This document shows, one piece after another, positions 6,356 through 11,387 of a stretch of DNA of 11,387 bases. The notes below the pieces were generated by a model. That model searched no databases. It was given only the letters and a program-made list of their open reading frames with translations, and was not told the DNA's origin. The position numbers were made by a program, and so were the translations under genes. Source of the DNA: Acidobacteriota bacterium (GTDB lineage Bacteria > Acidobacteriota > UBA6911 > JACQSX01); NCBI GenBank assembly GCA_016199665.1, contig JACQGG010000185.1, positions 1-11,387 on the forward strand. The letters are read 5' to 3'. Position 1 is the first letter of the stretch, and the number at the start of each line of letters is the position of its first letter.

Positions 6356-6387
6356 CCAAAGAGGAGACGACCCAAAGAGGAGACGAC
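6356..6387 (+). repeat. 16-bp tandem duplication doubling the tpx ribosome binding site
   Basis: The unit CCAAAGAGGAGACGAC occurs twice without a gap (6356-6371 and 6372-6387), and the second copy abuts the tpx ATG at 6388. Each copy holds GAGGAG. The proximal one (6377-6382) is 5 nt from the start codon, and the distal one is 16 nt further upstream. The copies are identical, so the duplication is either recent or maintained. The distal Shine-Dalgarno could act as a standby ribosome site. Confidence 0.93.
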
Positions 6388-6888
6388 ATGGCAACTGTCA
6401 CGCTGAAGGGCAATCCGATTCATACCAATGGCGAGCTCCCCGGTGTGGGGCGCACCGCGCCTGATTTCCGCCTGGTGGACGGCAAGCTTGGGGAAGCTAC
6501 CTTGGAAACATTCAAAGGCAAGAAGAAGATCCTGAACATTGTGCCCAGCCTGGATACTGCAGTTTGCGCCACCTCCGCGCGCAAATTCAATGAGCGGGCG
6601 GCAAACCTGCATAATACCGTCGTGCTGGTCATCTCCGCCGACCTTCCGTTTGCGCAGGGACGGTTTTGCACTGCCGAAGGGCTTACCAACGTCGTTCCTC
6701 TTTCAATGATGCGCTCCCGCGACTTTGCCCGAGACTATGGAGTGCTCCTCCAGGATGGACCGCTCGCGGGCATTGCGGCGCGCGCCGTAGTGGGCATCGA
6801 CGAACAGGACAAAGTGATCTATTGCCAATTGGTAAAGGAGATTGCCGAGGAGCCGGACTACGAATCGGCCCTGGCAGCCCTGCGGTAA
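6388..6888 (+). CDS. tpx: Thiol peroxidase, atypical 2-Cys peroxiredoxin
   Basis: 166 aa, the family length. Tpx reduces hydrogen peroxide and alkyl hydroperoxides using a peroxidatic cysteine, then an intramolecular disulfide that thioredoxin reduces. The peroxidatic Cys60 lies in PSLDTAVCATSARKFN (53-68), the defining Tpx active-site motif, and the resolving Cys94 in GRFCTAEGL; the 34-residue spacing equals that of E. coli Tpx. The conserved start TVTLKGNP and the APDFRLVD strand are present. The start ATG is fixed by the adjacent GAGGAG. The unrecognised helical gene begins 8 bp after its stop and is probably on the same transcript. The upstream control region is unusual (inverted repeat and duplicated ribosome site). 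Confidence 0.97.
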   Translation: MATVTLKGNPIHTNGELPGVGRTAPDFRLVDGKLGEATLETFKGKKKILNIVPSLDTAVCATSARKFNERAANLHNTVVLVISADLPFAQGRFCTAEGLTNVVPLSMMRSRDFARDYGVLLQDGPLAGIAARAVVGIDEQDKVIYCQLVKEIAEEPDYESALAALR

Positions 6889-6896
6889 ATCTGGAA

Positions 6897-7637
6897 ATGG
6901 CAGAAACACGCCCTGGCGAGTCTCTCTGCCCGCCGGACCGGTTTCCCGAAGTTTTGATGGAAGGCTTCACACCGATCATCGAGCTCAAGCAGCGGATTGC
7001 CGCCGTCTATGCTTTGCTTTCTGACCGCTTTCGCGAATTCCCCAAGGCCTGTCAGACCTGGTCCCAGCTTGCCGAGGGAGAACGGTTTCAATGCCAGACT
7101 CTCCGGCAACTGGCGGAGAGCGCTGACCTGGAGTGCAGTGAGGCGAAACTGGAGTCCCTTGCGGCCGCCCTGGCATCTCTGGAAAGGCAGGCCCAGCCGC
7201 CGCAGCTCCAACTCAAAGAAGCCTACCAAATCAGCCTCGACCTCTCCGGCATTCAGCTTGATGTGATGGCTCATCTGGTCGAGCAGATGGAATTCCCCCA
7301 ATCGGTGGAAATCAAGAACATTGCGTCGGCGATGTCAACCGGCTTGCTTAACCTTTACGAGATGATGGAGAAGCCGATGGCGGCGCTGGCGTTGCAACGC
7401 GTCGTGTCCAGAACGCGCCTGCGGCTGCTGTCGTTAGGCCTGATGTTTCTCGAGTTCGACATCCGAAACTATCTGACCGGCATCATGGGGATGAGCCGCA
7501 TGCTGTCAGGGGAGTCTGGCGCCGAGGAAACCGAGCGGATGGTGGATGCAATGTACACGCATTGTGATGCGGTGCGGAAGGCGATGGACAAACTGGAGGC
7601 CATTCGCCTTCAGTTGACCGAGATGGAGAAAGAATAA
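6897..7637 (+). CDS. Unrecognised all-helical protein, ferritin-like N-half and degenerate HisKA-like C-half
   Basis: 246 aa from the ATG at 6897, or 226 aa from the ATG at 6957; neither has a strong ribosome site. The nearer one is 8 bp past the tpx stop and suits coupling. No family is recognised with confidence. Residues 22-75 (helix, then FPKACQTWSQLAEGERFQCQ) resemble the first two helices of a rubrerythrin/ferritin-like bundle, but the usual metal-ligand E-x-x-H is absent. Residues 172-240 resemble a histidine kinase dimerisation helix pair: FLEFDIRNYLTGIMGMSRML looks like the H-box consensus HDLRNPLTxIxG, with Phe187 where the phospho-accepting His would be, followed by a second helix. 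No ATP-binding domain follows. Cysteines are at 11, 52, 66, 80 and 223. Both resemblances are by eye. A redox-linked scaffold or regulator is possible given tpx, but this is speculative. Confidence 0.72.
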   Translation: MAETRPGESLCPPDRFPEVLMEGFTPIIELKQRIAAVYALLSDRFREFPKACQTWSQLAEGERFQCQTLRQLAESADLECSEAKLESLAAALASLERQAQPPQLQLKEAYQISLDLSGIQLDVMAHLVEQMEFPQSVEIKNIASAMSTGLLNLYEMMEKPMAALALQRVVSRTRLRLLSLGLMFLEFDIRNYLTGIMGMSRMLSGESGAEETERMVDAMYTHCDAVRKAMDKLEAIRLQLTEMEKE

Positions 7638-7722
7638 AGGGTCTGGCCTTGAGCGAGGCTGCGCGGCTCCCGTGGGTAAGCGGGCGAACCCATCCATCTT
7701 CACGCACCTGACCGGGAGACGA

Positions 7723-8196
7723 TCAACACCACCAGGCTCTGGGAAACCGCTTCTTCAGCCAGCCATCCAGGCCTAGGGAGCGGCCTGCCGCGGTCACGAC
7801 AAAAATAAGGTGCAGGATAACGTAGAGGCGGTTTATCGCCAGTTGCGCGCCTCCACCCTGGTAGGTGACGGCCAGATAGATGTTCAAGTTGTGAAAGGCC
7901 CCGAAGGAAGAGGAAATGCGGACCAGACACCCCGTCAGCAGGGATAGCCCGATCAGAACCTCGCCGTATGCGACCAGATAACTGAAGAATACTGCATTGG
8001 GAACTACCACGTCCGTGATGAAGACCCGATGGATCCCTACAGGATCGGCCGCAATGTCAGAAAACTGGCGCGCCAGACGCTCCCCGGACAGGAACTGTGG
8101 CGTCAGTTTTGGCCAGCCCACCGTGAGAAAGTGATAGCCGACCAGGATGCGCAGAATCGCCAGGAAGCGGAGAGGGATCTGTTTGGAGTCCGCCAT
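7723..8196 (-). CDS. DoxX family integral membrane protein
   Basis: 157 aa. DoxX-family proteins are small four-helix inner-membrane proteins, some associated with thiosulfate:quinone oxidoreductase or with redox and oxidative-stress functions; most are uncharacterised. Seen here: LRFLAILRILVGYHFLTVGW (about 9-28), a common DoxX first-helix pattern, then hydrophobic segments at about 66-88, 97-112 and 122-138, and the typical ending GRSLGLDGWLKKRFP. The start follows the stop of the VWA gene by 20 bp on the same strand, so the two are probably co-transcribed with DoxX second. It converges with the helical-protein gene across an 85-bp spacer that has only a weak hairpin (TGGGT/ACCCA) and no U-run. 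The substrate cannot be assigned. The family call is good; the specific role is unknown. Confidence 0.88.
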   Translation of the reverse strand: MADSKQIPLRFLAILRILVGYHFLTVGWPKLTPQFLSGERLARQFSDIAADPVGIHRVFITDVVVPNAVFFSYLVAYGEVLIGLSLLTGCLVRISSSFGAFHNLNIYLAVTYQGGGAQLAINRLYVILHLIFVVTAAGRSLGLDGWLKKRFPRAWWC

Positions 8197-8216
8197 GCGA
8201 AGGTTTCCGACTCGAG

Positions 8217-9275
8217 CTAGCTCCCCGGCTTGGGGGCGTAATAGCCGTCGCGGGCCCGCGCCCTCAATTCCACCGGCTTGCCGTCCTTCTTGAGATCGGC
8301 CTTTACCTCGACCCGGATCCTGCGGAATTTCCCGTCGCGTGCCGTGTTGGTCGAGACATAGGAAAGCCGGTACTGATTGCGCAGCATGCTGGAAATATCT
8401 TTGAAAATACCTGGATATTCCTGCTGAAATCGGGGAAAGTAAGCCTCTCCGCCGGTCGCCTTGGCAAACTCCTTAAGAACTGCATCGGCCTGGTAGAAAT
8501 CCATTCGGGTCGTGTCCGACATCTGTCCTTCATACCGGGTCCGGACACCCCCGCCGACACTGACCGGATAAATAATGGCGCTGCTCTCCTTGACGGAACG
8601 GAGCACCTTGTCCAGGTTTGTCTTGCTGAAGGTATCCCGGCCCGAGGTGAGCATCACAACCGCGACCTTGCCGTCAATCTCTTTAACTCGATCCAGGACG
8701 TCAAGCGTGGCATCGTAGAAATTTGCTTCGCTCCAGGCAGGATAGTTCAGCCGCCGCAAGGAGTTGTAGACCTCGCCCTTGTTTTGAGTGAAGTCGGAGA
8801 GAATCTCGGGCTTGATGTCGTAGGCCACCACGGCAATCCAGTCATCAGGCCGAATCTGGTCGACAAACGTGTAAGTCGCGTCCAGCACTTCATAAAGGGC
8901 ATACCAAATCACTTTATTGTATTCCACCAGCAGCACTACGGTGATTGGGGCCTCTACCGGAGCAAAATTCGTGATTTGCTGCTCTACTTTGTCCTCATAA
9001 ATCTTGAAGTTTTCCGGCGCCAGGCCCTGGATCAGGTTACCGCTTTTGTCTGTCACCGTCACGTCAACTCCGATTTGTTCGACGCTGACCCGGATCGCCG
9101 TCTTCCCCCTGGGCGTTTCCTGTTTTTCTTTCAGATCCTTCGGCTGCTGATCGCGGGGGTCCGACCCGGCAGGGGGCGCTGGAACCTGCTGTGTCTGGCT
9201 GTTCACCGATTGTATTTGCGCCAGAATCAGACTCAGCGCCAGTAAAGCCCATGATATCCTGAATTTTCTTCGCAT
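8217..9275 (-). CDS. Secreted VWFA-related protein of the acidobacterial family
   Basis: 352 aa. The open frame extends upstream to 9728, but the ATG at 9275 is chosen because it gives a classic signal peptide (RRK, hydrophobic core about 8-20, probable cleavage near VNS-QT at 26) and has an AAGGGA 9 nt upstream and a good -10 beyond that. A low-complexity Pro/Gln/Lys linker is followed by a short beta domain (about 60-105, VDVTVTDKSGNLIQGL and NFKIYEDKVEQQI) and a VWA domain (about 111-300). This is the layout of the VWFA-related family common in Acidobacteriota, of unknown function. The metal-ion site is degenerate: the DxSxS motif is EYNKV (118-122) and the usual LTDG is LTSG (209-212). 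Metal-dependent ligand binding is therefore doubtful. There is no lipobox or C-terminal anchor, so it is probably periplasmic or exported. DoxX follows 20 bp downstream. Confidence 0.9.
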   Translation of the reverse strand: MRRKFRISWALLALSLILAQIQSVNSQTQQVPAPPAGSDPRDQQPKDLKEKQETPRGKTAIRVSVEQIGVDVTVTDKSGNLIQGLAPENFKIYEDKVEQQITNFAPVEAPITVVLLVEYNKVIWYALYEVLDATYTFVDQIRPDDWIAVVAYDIKPEILSDFTQNKGEVYNSLRRLNYPAWSEANFYDATLDVLDRVKEIDGKVAVVMLTSGRDTFSKTNLDKVLRSVKESSAIIYPVSVGGGVRTRYEGQMSDTTRMDFYQADAVLKEFAKATGGEAYFPRFQQEYPGIFKDISSMLRNQYRLSYVSTNTARDGKFRRIRVEVKADLKKDGKPVELRARARDGYYAPKPGS

Positions 9276-9308
9276 CAGAGCATGTCCCTTCTCGGTAACA
9301 TCAAAGAA

Positions 9309-9317
9309 ATTGTAACA
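9309..9317 (-). promoter_or_regulatory. Extended -10 promoter of the VWA gene
   Basis: On the minus strand the sequence reads TGTTACAAT: a TACAAT hexamer (one mismatch to TATAAT) preceded by the TGn of an extended -10. No matching -35 is evident, which fits extended -10 promoters. Transcription would start near 9302, about 27 nt before the ATG. A direct repeat ATGTTAC overlaps it (9312-9318) and recurs at 9295-9301. Confidence 0.5.
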
Positions 9318-9490
9318 TAGCATGCGGTGGGGGGCGTAGTGAGGAGGGCAAGAGCCGGCGCCGGGTGGCCCCGCCTGCGTTCGGAGCCTGCCATCTGGGG
9401 GAGCCGCGAGGTGAAGGGAGCGGCGGAGAAAATGGGCTCGACGGGACATGAACGAGGCAACTCCAACCTTGCTGCAAGGAAAAATGTCTG

Positions 9491-10354
9491 ATGCATTTCT
9501 TGGATAAGGAATCGACACTGGCGGAACTGTTGCGCCCGATGGGCTCGCTTCTGGTTGCTTACAGCGGCGGAGTCGACAGCGCGTTGCTTGCCTTTCTGGC
9601 CCACGGGCAGCTTGGAGACCGGATGCTGGCCGTGACGGCCCAGAGCGCGTCGGTGGCCGAGTCAGAAATGGCGCATGCATCACAGTTTGCGGCCCGGCAT
9701 GGAATACCCCATCGAATGGTGCAGACACAAGAGCTGAGCAACCCCCGCTATGCTTCCAATCCGGTCAACCGCTGCTTTTTCTGCAAAGACGAGCTGTACT
9801 CATCGCTGACACAACTCAAGGAAGAACTGCGCTTTGACCATATTGCCGACGGATCCCATGCGGATGATGACGCCGGCGAGCGGCCCGGGATGCAGGCCGC
9901 CCGCAATTACGGAGTTCGCAGCCCGCTTCGCGAAGCGGGCCTGACCAAGTCCGACATCAGAACCATCGCCGCACGGCTTGGCTTGGACATATGGGACAAA
10001 CCGTCGTCCCCCTGTCTCAGTTCGCGCATCCCGCATGGGGTGACTATCACGGTCGAAAAATTGCGGCAGGTTGACCGGGCGGAAGAGGTCCTGAGGGGAA
10101 TGGGATTTCGCGTATTCCGCGTGCGCCACCATGAGGATCTGGCTCGCCTCGAGCTGGCGCCGGAGGAACTCCCCCGCTTGTTGGACTGCGGCCGGTTCGA
10201 ACAGGTCGCCAGGCAGCTTCGGCGGATCGGCTACCGGCACGTCACGCTGGATATGCAAGGCTATCGGTCCGCGGAAGGCGCCGGTTCGACGGCGGGAGCG
10301 TCAGACGGCGAATCTCTGGAAGAACCATCGGATTCAACGGCCTCCGACGAATGA
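9491..10354 (+). CDS. larE: LarE-type ATP-dependent sulfur transferase
   Basis: 287 aa. LarE belongs to the PP-loop ATP pyrophosphatase superfamily: it adenylates the carboxylates of the nicotinic-acid-derived precursor made by LarB and supplies sulfur for the nickel-pincer nucleotide cofactor of lactate racemase (LarA) and relatives. The PP-loop SGGVDS is at 25-30. The family core continues with NRCFFCKDELY (93-103) and WDKPSSPCLSSRIPHG (168-183), where Cys175 aligns with the sacrificial cysteine of the Lactiplantibacillus enzyme. The pair Cys95/Cys98 is also present. The last 27 residues are an acidic, Ser/Gly-rich tail unlike the core. ATG 9491 is the first start after an in-frame stop, with AAGGA about 10 nt upstream. 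No larA, larB or larC lies in the window, so the pathway partners must be elsewhere or the substrate may differ. Confidence 0.9.
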   Translation: MHFLDKESTLAELLRPMGSLLVAYSGGVDSALLAFLAHGQLGDRMLAVTAQSASVAESEMAHASQFAARHGIPHRMVQTQELSNPRYASNPVNRCFFCKDELYSSLTQLKEELRFDHIADGSHADDDAGERPGMQAARNYGVRSPLREAGLTKSDIRTIAARLGLDIWDKPSSPCLSSRIPHGVTITVEKLRQVDRAEEVLRGMGFRVFRVRHHEDLARLELAPEELPRLLDCGRFEQVARQLRRIGYRHVTLDMQGYRSAEGAGSTAGASDGESLEEPSDSTASDE

Positions 10355-10453
10355 GCGACGGCCTCCCGCCCCTCTCTCCCGGTCGCGTTTCCGCCGCTCA
10401 CATTTTCCGTGTACACTAGTCGGGGATGTAGTTTCCACCGAAAAGGAGAAGAG

Positions 10454-11272
10454 ATGAAAAGGATCGTGCGGCTTGGGCCGATAGCTCTTTGGATCGCTTG
10501 TGGAGGGTTGCATGCGCAGGCGCCCGCCCCGCTTTCAAATACCTATCAGTTCCCGTTTTGGTCGGATGGAGACGTTGACTCTGGAGATAAGCCATTTCAC
10601 ATCGGCTATCGGACCGGATTTGTGATCAGTAATCCCAATGCGGAATCTGTGAGAGTCGACTTGTTTTTTAACGACTCAGAAGGAAGGACATTAGTGCAGA
10701 CCCTTTCCGACGGCCAGGGGACCAGCCGGTTCGTCGCCGCTCATGCCACGGTCAACATCACGACGCCGGCGGCGTGGCAGAGCGCGCAGCGCTTCGGTAA
10801 TGTGACGGCAAGCAGTGAAAGCAAGTTCATGATTGCCGTGGAGGTGGAACTGGTGCACATTCCGAACCCGGCAATTGTAACGCCCGTGGCAAGAGATCCA
10901 AGAATTTCTGTCATGCGAATGGAGGCGGCACGTACGGCGGGGGTGGTTTTGATCTCCTGGGAGCGCAGCACCACCACGGACACTGCGTTTATCTTTGCCA
11001 ATACCTCAGGGCAGGCCCTGATACCCCGGATCACTTCCTTTTCCGGATTGAAGCAGATCCAAACGGTGAAGGAGTTGTTTGTGGCCGCCGGCGCCACAGT
11101 CATCTACACGATCCAGGACCTTGACAGCTTTCCCTCTTTGCTGGAACCCGGCGCGCCCCGCAATCACGGCTTCATCCGGGTCGAAGCTCCCAACGGTCTC
11201 CTGGTCACGGGTGTCGTCTTCCGAACGGTTCAGGATCCCATTGTGTTGCCGGCTGCCGTTGCAACCCCTTGA
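10454..11272 (+). CDS. Secreted protein with two copies of a beta domain, function unknown
   Basis: 272 aa from the ATG at 10454, chosen over an in-frame ATG 15 codons upstream because AAGGAG ends 5 nt before it and it begins a clear signal peptide (MKRIVRL, hydrophobic core, probable cleavage after HAQ at 22). The mature part is beta-rich and consists of two related halves: about 54-133 (TGFVISNPNAESVRVDLFF to FMIAVEVEL) and about 177-257 (TAFIFANTSGQALIPRITSF to LLVTGVVFR). FVAAHATVNITTP at 93-105 aligns with FVAAGATVIYTIQ at 209-221. The pattern of a surface 'IxNP...V.L.F.d..G' strand set recalls adhesion-type beta-sandwich modules of secreted acidobacterial proteins, but I recognise no named family. 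There is no lipobox or obvious membrane anchor. It lies 99 bp after larE on the same strand, and a functional link is not evident. Confidence 0.85.
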   Translation: MKRIVRLGPIALWIACGGLHAQAPAPLSNTYQFPFWSDGDVDSGDKPFHIGYRTGFVISNPNAESVRVDLFFNDSEGRTLVQTLSDGQGTSRFVAAHATVNITTPAAWQSAQRFGNVTASSESKFMIAVEVELVHIPNPAIVTPVARDPRISVMRMEAARTAGVVLISWERSTTTDTAFIFANTSGQALIPRITSFSGLKQIQTVKELFVAAGATVIYTIQDLDSFPSLLEPGAPRNHGFIRVEAPNGLLVTGVVFRTVQDPIVLPAAVATP

Positions 11273-11275
11273 ACG

Positions 11276-11298
11276 CCGGAAAGTCGCGGCGCTTTCGG
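11276..11298 (+). terminator. Weak stem-loop after the duplicated-domain secreted gene
   Basis: CCGGAAAG (11276-11283) pairs with CTTTCGG (11292-11298) with one bulged G and an 8-nt loop, starting 4 nt after the stop codon. The position suits a terminator, but no U-run follows, so it may only be an mRNA 3'-end structure. Confidence 0.3.
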
Positions 11299-11339
11299 AA
11301 GCAGGGCCTCGTGGGGCGTGGAGACTCCCTGCTGGATTT

Positions 11340-11387
11340 ATGACGCAGAAAACGATTGCTGACTTGTTGAAAGAACGGATCCTCATC
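11340..11387 (+). CDS. metH: Probable start of cobalamin-dependent methionine synthase, N-terminal fragment
   Basis: Sixteen codons are visible before the window ends, reading MTQKTIADLLKERILI. The segment LLKERILI matches the beginning of the homocysteine-binding domain of MetH and related homocysteine methyltransferases, where LxxRILVLDGxMGT is highly conserved. The diagnostic GxMGT itself would fall just outside the window. No upstream start codon occurs in frame within about 30 nt and no strong Shine-Dalgarno sequence is seen. With so few residues the call is tentative; other proteins of the homocysteine S-methyltransferase superfamily would look the same here. Confidence 0.5.
   Translation, partial: MTQKTIADLLKERILI

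Noticed and set aside
6666..6896. Upstream extension of the tpx-following gene into the tpx coding region
   Set aside because: It would overlap tpx by over 200 bp in another frame. The ATG at 6897, just after the tpx stop, is the sensible start.
7638..7722. Bidirectional terminator between the helical-protein gene and doxX
   Set aside because: Only a 5-bp TGGGT/ACCCA pairing without T-runs on either strand is visible.
9448..9507. Short open frame (19 codons, MNEATPTL...) overlapping the larE start, possible upstream regulatory peptide
   Set aside because: It has no clear Shine-Dalgarno sequence of its own and such short frames are common by chance; there is no attenuator structure around it.
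9276..9728. Upstream extension of the VWA open frame, giving a 503-codon protein
   Set aside because: The extension overlaps the 5' part of larE on the other strand, is Arg/Pro-rich low-quality sequence, and would bury the signal peptide. The ATG at 9275 has a ribosome site and promoter.

Overview
This 11.4-kb window looks like chromosome from an Acidobacteriota bacterium. The main reason is the secreted protein at 8217-9275, which has the architecture of the acidobacterial VWFA-related family (signal peptide, short beta domain, VWA domain). The GC-rich, low-density layout with small hypothetical genes between housekeeping genes fits. The phylum call is an inference from family knowledge; no rRNA gene is present to settle it.

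Left edge (1-1203, minus strand): the start of pilN and a complete pilM, the cytoplasmic/inner-membrane part of a type IV pilus assembly operon that continues off the left edge. A 334-bp divergent intergenic region follows. It carries a strong-looking promoter (perfect TTGACA and TATAAT, 15-bp spacer) and a small leader hairpin for the next operon.

Centre (1541-5768, plus strand): a translation operon, rplM-rpsI-rpsB-tsf-pyrH-frr: ribosomal proteins L13, S9 and S2, elongation factor Ts, UMP kinase and ribosome recycling factor. rpsI and rpsB both use TTG starts, fixed by good Shine-Dalgarno sequences and by homology. S2 has an unusual tail of about 80 extra residues.

Right half (5794-11387): mixed-orientation accessory genes. 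These are a membrane-anchored coiled-coil protein (minus); thiol peroxidase tpx, with a 16-bp tandem duplication that doubles its ribosome binding site; an unrecognised all-helical protein 8 bp behind tpx with a histidine-kinase-like dimerisation segment lacking the His; a DoxX-family membrane protein and the secreted VWA protein (both minus, probably one transcript); a LarE-type ATP-dependent sulfur transferase (plus); a secreted protein built from two copies of a beta domain (plus); and, at the right edge, 16 codons that read like the N-terminus of cobalamin-dependent methionine synthase.

No tRNA, rRNA, CRISPR array, insertion sequence or phage gene was seen. Most of the window is conserved core genome. 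The parts least explained by known families are the tpx control region with its downstream partner, the VWA protein with a degenerate metal site, and the duplicated-domain secreted protein.
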